Positions 1-7,253 of a DNA stretch of 24,228 nt are shown piece by piece. The DNA lies in contig JAKSQR010000007.1 of assembly GCA_024404065.1 (NCBI GenBank), positions 1-24,228 of the forward strand. Direction: 5' to 3'. Each line of letters begins with the position of its first letter. The stretch's first letter is position 1. The notes beneath the pieces are model-generated. The model ran no database searches, was not told the origin of the DNA, and worked only from the letters and a program-made list of their open reading frames with translations. This DNA is from Clostridia bacterium (GTDB lineage Bacteria; Bacillota; Clostridia; Oscillospirales; Acutalibacteraceae). The translations under genes and the position numbers were made by a program.

Positions 1-19
1 AAAACAAAACTAAGGAGAC
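1..19 (+). promoter_or_regulatory. Possible 3' end of a preQ1-I riboswitch (cut by window edge)
   Basis: The first bases are an A-rich tract running into ACTAAGGAG just before queT. Class I preQ1 aptamers end in an A-rich tail followed by a CUAAGG-type segment, which pairs into the aptamer loop and overlaps the ribosome site. The match and the position before a queuosine-precursor transporter fit a translational preQ1 switch. The aptamer's first stem and loop would lie before base 1 and cannot be seen, so this is an inference from a short motif plus context. It could simply be an A-rich leader with a normal AAGGAG ribosome site. Confidence 0.4.
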
Positions 20-28
20 AACAGAATC

Positions 29-559
29 ATGAAAAACAAGAGAACGAAGTTCATCACTCAGGCAGCAATAATTGCTGCAATGTACGCCGCACTTACATAC
101 GCGCAGAACTTTTTACTGCCCGGTACAACCTCTATGGCAGTGCAGTTCAGAGCAAGTGAGGCACTTAATGTGCTTGCCCTTTTTACACCCGCTGCAATAC
201 CCGGTCTTACCATAGGTTGTATTCTCTCAAACCTATACAATATCGGTGCAGGTCTTCCCCTTGATATGATATTCGGTTCCCTTGCAACCCTCGGTGCTAC
301 ACTTTGTATATGGTTCCTGAGAAAGGTAACTGTAAAGGGCTATCCCCTTACATCAATGCTTATGCCTGCAATCTGGAATGGCATCATTGTCGGTTGGGAA
401 ATTGAGTATTTCTTTATTGAAGGCGACTTTGAATGGATTGGCTTCCTTACACAGGGCGGTTTAGTAGCATTAGGTGAGGTTGCAGTAATGGCAATACTCG
501 GCACATTACTTTGGGCAGCCATCAGAAAGAAGAATATTGACAAGCTTCTTAACAAGTGA
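29..559 (+). CDS. queT: QueT-type queuosine precursor transporter (ECF S-component)
   Basis: This 176-residue protein is almost entirely hydrophobic, with about five membrane segments between residues 10 and 165 and a short basic C-terminus (AIRKKNIDKLLNK). The FRASEALNVLALFTPAAIPGL stretch (about residues 40-60), followed by GCILSNLYN, is typical of the QueT family (COG4708). These membrane proteins bind a queuosine precursor such as preQ1 and work as the substrate-specific S-component of an energy-coupling factor importer. It has no ATPase of its own and would need an EcfA-EcfA'-EcfT module, such as the one encoded at 9184-11710. The ATG follows AAGGAG at bases 12-17 with normal spacing. 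It is a single gene, closed by a terminator just downstream. The family call is confident; the exact substrate is inferred from the family. Confidence 0.87.
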   Translation: MKNKRTKFITQAAIIAAMYAALTYAQNFLLPGTTSMAVQFRASEALNVLALFTPAAIPGLTIGCILSNLYNIGAGLPLDMIFGSLATLGATLCIWFLRKVTVKGYPLTSMLMPAIWNGIIVGWEIEYFFIEGDFEWIGFLTQGGLVALGEVAVMAILGTLLWAAIRKKNIDKLLNK

Positions 560-578
560 TAAAGCCTTGAAATACAAG

Positions 579-608
579 AGCCTCCGCTATTTGCGGAGGC
601 TTATTTTT
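579..608 (+). terminator. Rho-independent terminator after queT
   Basis: A perfect GC-rich stem GCCTCCGC (580-587) pairs with GCGGAGGC (593-600) around a TATTT loop and is followed directly by TTATTTTT. It lies 20 bases after the queT stop codon. The opposite strand lacks a good T tract, so it is mainly a plus-strand terminator. Confidence 0.9.
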
Positions 609-632
609 TGCCTATAAATTTTTTATTTCCAA

Positions 633-1418
633 TTAAAGATATTCGCTGAGTGCTTTCAGATTTTCAACCTGCACAGTTGCCTTTATCTCCTGCTTTGCAT
701 ACTCTTCAGGGGTAGTTACACCACTGTAAACAAGGGCGCAGGGTATACCGTGATTCATACCAATGGCAATATCAGTTGCAAGGCGGTCACCTACAAAGGC
801 AAGCTCTTCACCTTTACAGCCAAGCAGGTTGGTTATATAATCAACAGTAGCGGTCATAGGCTTACCAAGTACCTGCGGACGCTTACCTGTTGAGGCTGCA
901 AACAGCTCTATCATCGAGCCTGTATCCGGCATAAAGCCATCTGCGGTGGGGCAATTCATATCAGGGTGAGTTGCAAGGTAAATTTTGCCATCAGCAATGT
1001 ATTTTGCTGCTTTTCTTATTTTCTCATAAGTGAGAGTTGTATCAAAGCCAAGTAAAACTATATCCGGGTCTTCATCCACAAGATTTATGCCTGCTTTTAC
1101 TAAATCCCCTGTCAATCTTTCGTTACCAAGCAGATATACTTTTTTACCTTTGTAATTCTTATTAAGATAATCTGCTGCTACATGGGATGAAATAATCACT
1201 CTGTTTTCATCTACAGGGTAACCCATGTTAGCAAGCTTTTCTCTGCAAACCTCAACATTATTTGATGAGTTATTTGTAAAGAAATAAAAATCTCTGCCGC
1301 TTTCTCTTACCTTATTGAGAAAATCTATTGAGCCTTCAATAATGTTACCGCTGAGATAAAATGTTCCATCCATATCAATGATGAAATACTTTGTTTTTTC
1401 AAATACTGATTTATCCAT
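633..1418 (-). CDS. HAD-IIA family sugar-phosphatase-like hydrolase (NagD/AraL type)
   Basis: This 261-residue protein has all the HAD superfamily motifs: DMDGT at residues 15-19 (nucleophile and acid Asp), TNNSS at 48-52, a lysine in VLGKP (K186), and VGDRLATD at 209-216 with the metal-binding Asp residues. The cap between motifs II and III, with VLLGFDTTLTYEKI and an ATHPDMNCP stretch, is the C2-type cap of subfamily IIA (NagD, AraL, phosphoglycolate and pyridoxal phosphatases). Members remove phosphate from small metabolites, often as house-cleaning enzymes; the substrate cannot be read from sequence. The start ATG has a GAGGGT ribosome site at 1422-1427. It follows the coiled-coil gene on the same strand after 45 bases that contain a hairpin, so it may be only partly co-transcribed with that operon. 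Confidence 0.87.
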   Translation of the reverse strand: MDKSVFEKTKYFIIDMDGTFYLSGNIIEGSIDFLNKVRESGRDFYFFTNNSSNNVEVCREKLANMGYPVDENRVIISSHVAADYLNKNYKGKKVYLLGNERLTGDLVKAGINLVDEDPDIVLLGFDTTLTYEKIRKAAKYIADGKIYLATHPDMNCPTADGFMPDTGSMIELFAASTGKRPQVLGKPMTATVDYITNLLGCKGEELAFVGDRLATDIAIGMNHGIPCALVYSGVTTPEEYAKQEIKATVQVENLKALSEYL

Positions 1419-1432
1419 AATACCCTCAAAAT

Positions 1433-1455
1433 AAAGCCGTTCAACGAACGGCTTT
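1433..1455 (-). terminator. Hairpin between coiled-coil gene and HAD gene, possible terminator
   Basis: A perfect 10-bp stem (1433-1442 with 1446-1455, core AGCCGTTC/GAACGGCT) has a three-base loop. On the minus strand it is followed by an interrupted T stretch (TTTATTTT) and could attenuate transcription from the rsmD-coaD operon into the HAD gene. On the plus strand the T tract is longer, but no plus-strand gene leads into it, so its direction of action is uncertain. Confidence 0.55.
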
Positions 1456-1463
1456 TTGTTTTT

Positions 1464-2255
1464 TTATTCTGCTGATTCTTCTGAAGCAGCTTCACTTTCT
1501 TCAGCATCTGCTGACATAGTAAGTGTGCCTATGCTTTTTCTTGCATTCTGAATTTCGGCAAGTCCCTTTGAAACAGCCTCATCTGCCTGAGCCATAATTG
1601 TGTTTATAAACTCAGCTGCATTTGTTCTGATTTCGGTAGACCACTGATTTGCTTTATCTACAGTGATTGCAGCCTTTTCGTCAGCCTGCTTTGAAATGTA
1701 ATCAAACTGCTCGTTTGCAGCAGTTACAATAGCCTCTGCCTGCTCTTTTGCCTGTGTAAGAGTTGCCTGTGCCTGTGCCTCTGACTCAGCAGTAAGCTGC
1801 TCTGCCTTAGCCTTTGCCTCAATTACAATTACGCTTGAATCTACAAGAGCAGCTGCTTCTCTCTGCGCATCTGCCTTAATTTTAAGTGCCTGCTCATTTG
1901 CAGTAGTTACTATCTGATTTGCCTGAGCTTCAGCCTCTGAAATCTTGTTTTTGCTGTAATCCTCAGTTTTAAGAATAAGTGTTCTTACTTTATCTTCGGA
2001 AGCGGAAACAAGACCCCTTGACCTTTCTTCAGCTTCAGTAACAACATTTACACTCTCCTGCTTTGCCTTTGCAAGAATGTTGTTTCTGTCTGCAACTATG
2101 AGCTTAGCCTGAGCAATCTCCTTAGGAAGAGAAGCTCGGATTTCGTTGATTATATCAATTATAGCCTCTGCGTCAACGGCAGTTTTACCGCCGATTGTTT
2201 TTTTGCCGGCTTCAAGTATATCATCTATCTGATTAAGATACTGGTCTGTATTCAT
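1464..2255 (-). CDS. Alanine/glutamate-rich coiled-coil protein (DivIVA- or ATP-synthase-b-like)
   Basis: This 263-residue protein is rich in Ala, Glu, Gln and Lys. Long heptad-like stretches from about residue 45 to 225 repeat AEAQANQIV-, ADAQREAA- and AESEAQAQ-like blocks, so an extended helical rod is expected. There is no signal peptide or membrane segment, and the C-terminus is acidic and Ser/Glu-rich. The N-terminus (about 1-60), with an EAIIDIINEIRASLPKEI stretch, looks globular or helical and may be the conserved part. Such proteins next to coaD in Clostridia are usually annotated as ATPase-like, DivIVA-like or F-type synthase subunit b-like from coiled-coil similarity alone, so no enzymatic role should be assumed. 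Its ATG overlaps the coaD stop by four bases (ATGA), with AAGGAG inside the coaD end, so it is translationally coupled to coaD. Gene certain, function unknown. Confidence 0.85.
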   Translation of the reverse strand: MNTDQYLNQIDDILEAGKKTIGGKTAVDAEAIIDIINEIRASLPKEIAQAKLIVADRNNILAKAKQESVNVVTEAEERSRGLVSASEDKVRTLILKTEDYSKNKISEAEAQANQIVTTANEQALKIKADAQREAAALVDSSVIVIEAKAKAEQLTAESEAQAQATLTQAKEQAEAIVTAANEQFDYISKQADEKAAITVDKANQWSTEIRTNAAEFINTIMAQADEAVSKGLAEIQNARKSIGTLTMSADAEESEAASEESAE

Positions 2256-2749
2256 CTCTGCTTACTCCTTTCTTTGATACGCTTGATAATATCGTCACAA
2301 ACCTCTTCGGGAACAAACTCTTTAATGTCCCCGCCGAATTCACAAACCTGCTTAACAATGCTGGATGAAAGGAACATATTCTCCGCATTGGTGGTCATAA
2401 ATACGGTTTCAAGGTTGGGGTTAAGTTTTTTGTTTGTAAGTGCCTGCTGAAATTCATACTCAAAGTCTGTAACCGCTCTGAGGCCTTTAACTACTGCGCA
2501 GGCGCCTTTGCTCTCAGCATAGTCTGCAAGCAGGCCGCCTGAGGTATCGACCTCGGCATTTTCTATGTCTTTTATGCTTTTTCTAATAAGATCAACTCTC
2601 TCATCGGCGGTAAAATAGCTGTCTGGCTTATTAAAATTAACCATGACAACAACTATTACTTTATCAAAAAGTTTTGAGGCTCTGCGGATAATATCCACGT
2701 GACCCTTTGTAACGGGGTCAAAGGAGCCGGGACAAATTGCAATTCTCAT
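2252..2749 (-). CDS. coaD: Phosphopantetheine adenylyltransferase
   Basis: CoaD joins 4'-phosphopantetheine to AMP from ATP, giving dephospho-CoA in the penultimate step of coenzyme A synthesis in the cytosol. The 165-residue length is normal. The nucleotidyltransferase signature is at the N-terminus (GSFDPVTKGHVDI, residues 8-20, with TxGH at 14-17). KGLRAVTDFEYEFQ and the C-terminal FLSSSIVKQV motif that binds the ATP phosphates are both present. It lies four bases after rsmD, the common rsmD-coaD pairing of Firmicutes, and overlaps the next gene by four bases. The ATG has an AAGGA ribosome site about eight bases upstream. Confidence 0.97.
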   Translation of the reverse strand: MRIAICPGSFDPVTKGHVDIIRRASKLFDKVIVVVMVNFNKPDSYFTADERVDLIRKSIKDIENAEVDTSGGLLADYAESKGACAVVKGLRAVTDFEYEFQQALTNKKLNPNLETVFMTTNAENMFLSSSIVKQVCEFGGDIKEFVPEEVCDDIIKRIKERSKQR

Positions 2750-2753
2750 ATTA

Positions 2754-3290
2754 TCAGTCCTTACGGTAAATTGTTACTGCTGTTTTGCTGTATTTATAGC
2801 TTCTGTACACGCTTAAGCCCTCAACTGTTTCGGGCAACTCATCCTTAAATGGATATTCGCATATCACTATGCCGCCCTCTGCTACATAGTCGGTTACTCT
2901 TTCAAGTGCCTTTTCAAGCAGACCTGTTGAGTAGGGAGGGTCAATAAATACCACATCATAAGTGCGTACATTCATATTGAGAAAGCCCATGGAATCCATC
3001 TGGACAATCTGTGATTTATCGGTAAAGCCTGTTTTTTCAACATTCTGCTTTACAATGCTTATGGCGTTTTTATCTGAATCAACAAATACAGCTGATTCTG
3101 CGCCTCTGCTGAGGGCCTCAATGCCCATTTGACCTGAGCCTGCAAAAAGGTCAAGCACTCTCCTGCCCTCAATTTCAAACTGAATTGCGCTGAAAACTGC
3201 TTCCTTAACTTTTTCGGTTGTAGGTCTTGTGGTTTCACCCTCAAGGGTTTTAAGGGACATTCCCCTTGCTGAGCCTGTAATAACTCTCAT
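2754..3290 (-). CDS. rsmD: 16S rRNA (guanine(966)-N2)-methyltransferase
   Basis: RsmD methylates G966 of 16S rRNA during small-subunit assembly using S-adenosylmethionine. The protein begins MRVITGSARG, the usual family N-terminus, followed by the TRPTTEKVKEAVF signature (residues 21-33), the SAM-binding DLFAGSGQMGIEAL motif from residue 47, and the catalytic DPPY at 117-120. A start six codons further upstream (3308) is possible, but that segment holds the GGAGGA ribosome site for the ATG at 3290, so I chose 3290, giving 178 residues, a normal size. It is the first gene of the minus-strand operon, about 40 bases downstream of a strong promoter. Confidence 0.95.
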   Translation of the reverse strand: MRVITGSARGMSLKTLEGETTRPTTEKVKEAVFSAIQFEIEGRRVLDLFAGSGQMGIEALSRGAESAVFVDSDKNAISIVKQNVEKTGFTDKSQIVQMDSMGFLNMNVRTYDVVFIDPPYSTGLLEKALERVTDYVAEGGIVICEYPFKDELPETVEGLSVYRSYKYSKTAVTIYRKD

Positions 3291-3337
3291 TTTGTTTCCT
3301 CCATGCAAGTGGGCATACTGCCTTAGTATACTGAATA

Positions 3338-3366
3338 ATTATCGCACTTAGCAGGTAATATGTCAA
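3338..3366 (-). promoter_or_regulatory. Sigma-A promoter for rsmD-coaD operon
   Basis: Read on the minus strand, TTGACA (3366-3361) is a perfect -35 box, and GATAAT (3343-3338) is a five-of-six -10 box at exactly 17 bases spacing. Transcription would start near 3331, leaving about 40 bases of leader before the rsmD ATG. Confidence 0.85.
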
Positions 3367-3435
3367 GTTATATCGGAGTGTAAATGTAAACTTATTATTA
3401 AATATAAAATAATACTTTATTTTTATAATTTAATA

Positions 3436-3460
3436 TGCTATACTATAGTGCAATTATAAT
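3436..3460 (+). promoter_or_regulatory. Candidate promoter(s) for the DUF512-der-ruv operon
   Basis: An extended -10 element TGCTATACT (3436-3444) sits in a very AT-rich stretch; its -35 position (3416-3421, TTTATT) is weak, as is usual for extended -10 promoters. A second consensus TATAAT at 3455-3460 lacks any recognisable -35. Either would place the start point 15-35 bases before the DUF512 ATG. The element is back to back with the rsmD promoter. Confidence 0.55.
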
Positions 3461-3484
3461 GAGGCAGAATAGGCAGGTGAAAGC

Positions 3485-4789
3485 ATGGCAGTTAAAATAT
3501 CATCCATAGAGAGCGGCAGCTTGGCTGAAAAAAAAGGCATTGAGGCTGGTGATACTCTGGTTTCAATTAACGGTAACGGCATTAAGGATGTGCTTGACTA
3601 CCGCTTTTATCTGAATGACAGCAAGCTGAAGCTTGAGGTTATAAAGGCAAACGGAAAGACCAAGAAATATAAAATTCACAAAGATGAATTTGATGATATA
3701 GGTCTTGAGTTTGAAACCTACCTTATGGATAGCCACCACTCCTGCAAAAACAAGTGTGTTTTCTGCTTTATTGACCAATTACCTGAGGGCTTAAGAGACA
3801 GCCTTTATTTCAAGGATGATGACGACAGGCTTTCGTTTTTATTCGGAAACTATGTTACCCTTACTAACCTTGATGACGAAGAGGTTGAAAGACTTATAAA
3901 GCTGCACATAAGCCCTATCAATATTTCTGTACACACAATGAACCCTGAGCTGAGAATCAAAATGATGAAAAATCCCCGCTCAGGTGAAGTGCTTAAATAC
4001 ATTAAGAGATTTGCTGATGCAGGGCTTGATATAAATGCTCAGCTTGTTTTATGCCCTGGCATAAACGACGGTGATGAGCTTGTATATTCCCTTGAGGAGT
4101 TATTCAAATACTACCCCGCAATAAGAAGTATTGCCTGCGTACCTGTAGGCCTTACAAAGCACAGAGAAAAGCTTGAAAAGTTAGAGCCCTACAACGAAGC
4201 AACTGCAGGTGAAGTAATTGATACTATCAACAGGCTCAATGCTGAATTTAAGGCAAAAGAGGGCGTTAAGCTTGCCTATGCTTCAGATGAATTCTATCTT
4301 TTAGCAAACAGAGAGATGCCATCTTACGATTACTATGATGACTTTCCTCAGCTTGAAAACGGCGTAGGTATGTGGACCTTGTTAAAAGACGAATTCACAG
4401 AAGCTCTTGGCGAATGTGACCTGACTGAGCTTAACCGCAAGGTAACCCTTGCAACTGGCACAGCAGCCTACCCCCTCATAAGTGAGCTTGCTCAGATGGC
4501 AATGGATAAAATCAAGGGTCTTGATATACAGGTTGAGGCAATTATAAACAGACTTTTTGGTGAGAGCATTACAGTATCCGGTCTTATTACGGGCGGTGAT
4601 ATTTTGTATTCACTTGAGGGGAAAGAAATTGGTGACGCCCTTGTAATTCCACCTAACTGCCTTCGCAGTGAGGGCGATATGTTCCTTGACAGTATGACAG
4701 TTGATGAGCTCAGCGACAAGCTGGGTGTTCCTATAATTTGTAATGAAAGCAGCGGAGAAGGATTGCTCTCTGCTATGATTGGAGGTTGA
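3485..4789 (+). CDS. DUF512 family protein: PDZ-like plus radical-SAM-like domain
   Basis: This 434-residue protein starts with a PDZ-like domain (about 1-70, with SGSLAEKKGIEAGDTLVSING). A Cys cluster follows, C87-x3-C91-x2-C94 (CKNKCVFCFIDQLPEG), of the type that holds a 4Fe-4S cluster in radical SAM enzymes, then KDDDDRLSFLFGNYVTLTN. The middle (about 130-290) looks like a TIM-barrel-type radical SAM core, and the last 150 residues are the DUF512 region. The family is widespread in Clostridia and cyanobacteria, often beside der, and its reaction is not known to me. The ATG has an AGGTGA ribosome site at 3475-3480. The gene heads a long run of tightly packed genes, and its stop lies four bases before der. 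Family call strong; any enzymatic role is inferred only from the Cys motif. Confidence 0.9.
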   Translation: MAVKISSIESGSLAEKKGIEAGDTLVSINGNGIKDVLDYRFYLNDSKLKLEVIKANGKTKKYKIHKDEFDDIGLEFETYLMDSHHSCKNKCVFCFIDQLPEGLRDSLYFKDDDDRLSFLFGNYVTLTNLDDEEVERLIKLHISPINISVHTMNPELRIKMMKNPRSGEVLKYIKRFADAGLDINAQLVLCPGINDGDELVYSLEELFKYYPAIRSIACVPVGLTKHREKLEKLEPYNEATAGEVIDTINRLNAEFKAKEGVKLAYASDEFYLLANREMPSYDYYDDFPQLENGVGMWTLLKDEFTEALGECDLTELNRKVTLATGTAAYPLISELAQMAMDKIKGLDIQVEAIINRLFGESITVSGLITGGDILYSLEGKEIGDALVIPPNCLRSEGDMFLDSMTVDELSDKLGVPIICNESSGEGLLSAMIGG

Positions 4790-4793
4790 TATA

Positions 4794-6128
4794 ATGGCAG
4801 GAAATGTAGTTGCCATAGTTGGCAGACCTAACGTAGGTAAATCTACACTTTTCAATAAGCTTATCGGCATCAGGATGTCCATAGTTGATGATACACCCGG
4901 TGTAACAAGAGACAGAATCTATGGTGAGTGTGAGTGGCTTAACAGGCACTTTATGCTTATTGATACCGGCGGTATTGAGCCTGCAAGTGATGACATTATC
5001 TTAAAGCAGATGAAAAGGCAGGCTCAGCTTGCTATTGACTCTGCTGACGTTATCATACTTGTAACAGATATCCGCTCAGGCGTTGTTGCTACTGATATGG
5101 AGGTAGCCTCCATGCTTCAGAAGAGCGGTAAGCCTGTAATACTTGCAGTAAACAAGTGCGACTCCGTAGGTGAGGTACCTGCAGATATTTACGAATTTTA
5201 TAACCTTGGTCTTGGTGACCCCATTGCGATTTCATCAGTACATGGTCACGGCACAGGTGACCTGCTTGATGAGGTGCTGAAGTTTTTACCTGATGAGGAT
5301 ACTGAGGCAGATGAGGACGTAGAAGATTACATCAAGGTTGCAGTTATAGGCAAGCCTAACGTAGGTAAATCATCACTTGTAAATGCGGTGCTTGGTGAGG
5401 ACAGAATGATAGTTTCAAACATTGCCGGCACTACCCGTGATGCTACTGACTCCGTTGTAGAGAATGAGCACGGTAAATTTATATTCATAGATACAGCCGG
5501 TCTTCGCCGTAAGAGCAAGGTGTATGACCAGATAGAAAAATACTCCGTAATCCGTGCGAGAATGGCAGTTGAAAGAGCTCAGGTCTGCGTAATTATGATT
5601 GACGCTACTGAGGGCTTTACTGAGCAGGATTCAAAGGTTGCAGGCATTGCTCACGAAATGGGCAAGGGCTGTATTATAGCAGTAAACAAATGGGATGCAG
5701 TTGAAAAAGACGGCAAAACTATGGACCAGACCCGTAAAAAGCTTATGAATGATTTTTCATTCATGTCTTATGCTCCCATCATCTTTATTTCAGCTAAAGA
5801 GGGCATCCGCCTTGACAGACTTTTTGAGCTTATCAAGTTTGTAGATACTCAGAATGCTATGCGTATTTCCACAGGTAAGCTTAACGAAGTGCTTGCAGAT
5901 GCTACTGCAAGGGTTCAGCCCCCTTCAGACAAGGGCAGAAGGCTCAAGATTTTCTACATGACTCAGGCATCCACAAGGCCACCAACATTTGTTTGCTTTG
6001 TAAACAGTGCTGAGCTTTTCCATTACAGCTATCAGCGATATATTGATAACCAGATAAGAGAAGTTTTTGGCCTTGAGGGTACACCTACAAGAATGGTAAT
6101 ACGTGAAAGAGAGTCCAACAAGAAATGA
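4794..6128 (+). CDS. der: Ribosome biogenesis GTPase Der (EngA)
   Basis: Der is an essential double GTPase that acts in assembly of the 50S subunit. This 444-residue protein has two G domains in tandem: GRPNVGKS (10-17), TPGVTRD (34-40) and NKCD (120-123) in the first; GKPNVGKS (186-193), GTTRD and NKWD (298-301) in the second. The C-terminal KH-like domain (about 350-444) contains the ASTRPPTFVCFVN stretch. An acidic linker (DEDTEADEDVEDY, about 167-179) separates the domains. The start at 4794 is set by GGAGG at 4781-4785; an upstream in-frame TTG at 4779 would overlap the preceding gene and leave no room for that ribosome site. The stop overlaps the ruvC start (ATGA). Confidence 0.97.
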   Translation: MAGNVVAIVGRPNVGKSTLFNKLIGIRMSIVDDTPGVTRDRIYGECEWLNRHFMLIDTGGIEPASDDIILKQMKRQAQLAIDSADVIILVTDIRSGVVATDMEVASMLQKSGKPVILAVNKCDSVGEVPADIYEFYNLGLGDPIAISSVHGHGTGDLLDEVLKFLPDEDTEADEDVEDYIKVAVIGKPNVGKSSLVNAVLGEDRMIVSNIAGTTRDATDSVVENEHGKFIFIDTAGLRRKSKVYDQIEKYSVIRARMAVERAQVCVIMIDATEGFTEQDSKVAGIAHEMGKGCIIAVNKWDAVEKDGKTMDQTRKKLMNDFSFMSYAPIIFISAKEGIRLDRLFELIKFVDTQNAMRISTGKLNEVLADATARVQPPSDKGRRLKIFYMTQASTRPPTFVCFVNSAELFHYSYQRYIDNQIREVFGLEGTPTRMVIRERESNKK

Positions 6129-6625
6129 TAGTATTGGGAATTGACCCCGGCTATGCCATAGTTGGCTGTGGTGTAGTTGAATATGTAAATAATAAATTCA
6201 GAATGCTGGAGTACGGCGCAATACTTACTGATGCCCACACCCCATTTAACCTGAGGCTTGAAAAAATATGGGATGAGGCAGATGCACTTATGAAGAAATA
6301 CCCCATAGATGCACTTGCAATTGAAAAGTTGTTTTTTAACACTAACCAGAAAACTGCTATTGACGTTGCTCAGGCAAGAGGTGTGCTTGTACTTGCAGCT
6401 CAGAAGAATAAAATACCCATCTTTGAATACACTCCCCTGCAGGTAAAGCAGAGTGTTGTAGGCTACGGCCGTGCAGAAAAGAAGCAGGTGCAGGAAATGA
6501 CAAGGATTATGCTTAACCTTGAAAAAATTCCAAAGCCTGATGACGCTGCTGACGCTCTTGCTATGGCAATATGCCACTGTCACAGTGCAGGTTCCCTGTT
6601 GGGTTCACTTAAAATGAGAGGATAA
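6125..6625 (+). CDS. ruvC: Crossover junction endodeoxyribonuclease RuvC
   Basis: RuvC is the dimeric endonuclease that cuts Holliday junctions symmetrically, working with RuvAB. This 166-residue protein has the four acidic catalytic residues at the family positions: D7 (GIDPGYAIVGCG), E67 (IEKLFF), and D140 and D143 in PDDAADALA. Length is normal. The ATG overlaps the last codons of der by four bases, indicating translational coupling. The gene precedes ruvA and ruvB, so the whole resolvasome is encoded as one block, which is common although many Firmicutes with RecU lack ruvC. Nothing in the sequence suggests SOS control at this gene. Confidence 0.97.
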   Translation: MIVLGIDPGYAIVGCGVVEYVNNKFRMLEYGAILTDAHTPFNLRLEKIWDEADALMKKYPIDALAIEKLFFNTNQKTAIDVAQARGVLVLAAQKNKIPIFEYTPLQVKQSVVGYGRAEKKQVQEMTRIMLNLEKIPKPDDAADALAMAICHCHSAGSLLGSLKMRG

Positions 6626-6631
6626 TCACCT

Positions 6632-7240
6632 ATGTTTTACAGCATTACAGGCACAGTAGTACATACAGATGAAAACTCTGTTGCCCTTGACTGCAATGGT
6701 GTGGCTTTTTTACTTACCGCCTCATCAAATACTTTAAGAAAATGCGCCCCTGAAGGTGAAAAGCAGATGCTCTACACATATCTTAATGTAAGAGAGGATG
6801 CGCTTGACCTTTTTGGCTTTGCGGATAAAAACGAATTGGATTGCTATAAGCTACTCACAGGAGTTACTGGTGTAGGTCCTAAGGCTGCTATTGCAATTCT
6901 CTCTGCACTTACCCCTGATATGCTTGCACTTGCAGTTGCAGGTGACGATGCAAAGGCTATTTCAGCAGCTCAGGGTATCGGTGCAAAAATTGCAAACAGA
7001 ATTATACTTGAGCTTAAAGGCAAGCTTTCAAGCTTTGCAGTATCTGCAGAAATGGCATCAAATATTGCTGCTGCAAAGAAATCCAGCATAAGCTATGCTG
7101 GTGAGGAAGCAGTTAATGCCCTTGTTGCCCTCGGCTACTCAAAGAGTGAAGCAAGCATTGCAGTAGGCAAGCTTGATGGCAACCTTGGCACAGAAGATAT
7201 GATTAAAAAAGCACTTTTGCTGCTTGCAAAAAATTTCTGA
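6632..7240 (+). CDS. ruvA: Holliday junction branch migration protein RuvA
   Basis: RuvA binds four-way DNA junctions as a tetramer and loads the RuvB motors. The 202-residue length is normal. The N-terminal OB-fold domain begins MFYSITGTVVHTDE. The middle helix-hairpin-helix domain contains TGVTGVGPKAAIAILSAL (about residues 77-95) and GIGAKIANRIILELKGKL (about 115-132). A flexible Ser/Ala-rich linker leads to the C-terminal domain that touches RuvB (EEAVNALVALGYSKSEASIAV). It follows ruvC by six bases, with an AGAGGA ribosome site overlapping the ruvC end, and precedes ruvB by 13 bases. Confidence 0.97.
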   Translation: MFYSITGTVVHTDENSVALDCNGVAFLLTASSNTLRKCAPEGEKQMLYTYLNVREDALDLFGFADKNELDCYKLLTGVTGVGPKAAIAILSALTPDMLALAVAGDDAKAISAAQGIGAKIANRIILELKGKLSSFAVSAEMASNIAAAKKSSISYAGEEAVNALVALGYSKSEASIAVGKLDGNLGTEDMIKKALLLLAKNF

Positions 7241-7253
7241 GAGGAGATAACTG

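Noticed and set aside
1480..2200. Apparent DNA repeat in the coiled-coil gene
   Set aside because: The periodicity is at the protein level from repeated Ala/Glu/Gln heptads; the DNA units are not identical, so it is not a tandem repeat or CRISPR-like array.
6032..6583. 183-codon open frame on the minus strand opposite der and ruvC
   Set aside because: Its translation is Cys/Tyr-rich with no recognisable domain, it has no ribosome site, and it mirrors two certain genes on the other strand.
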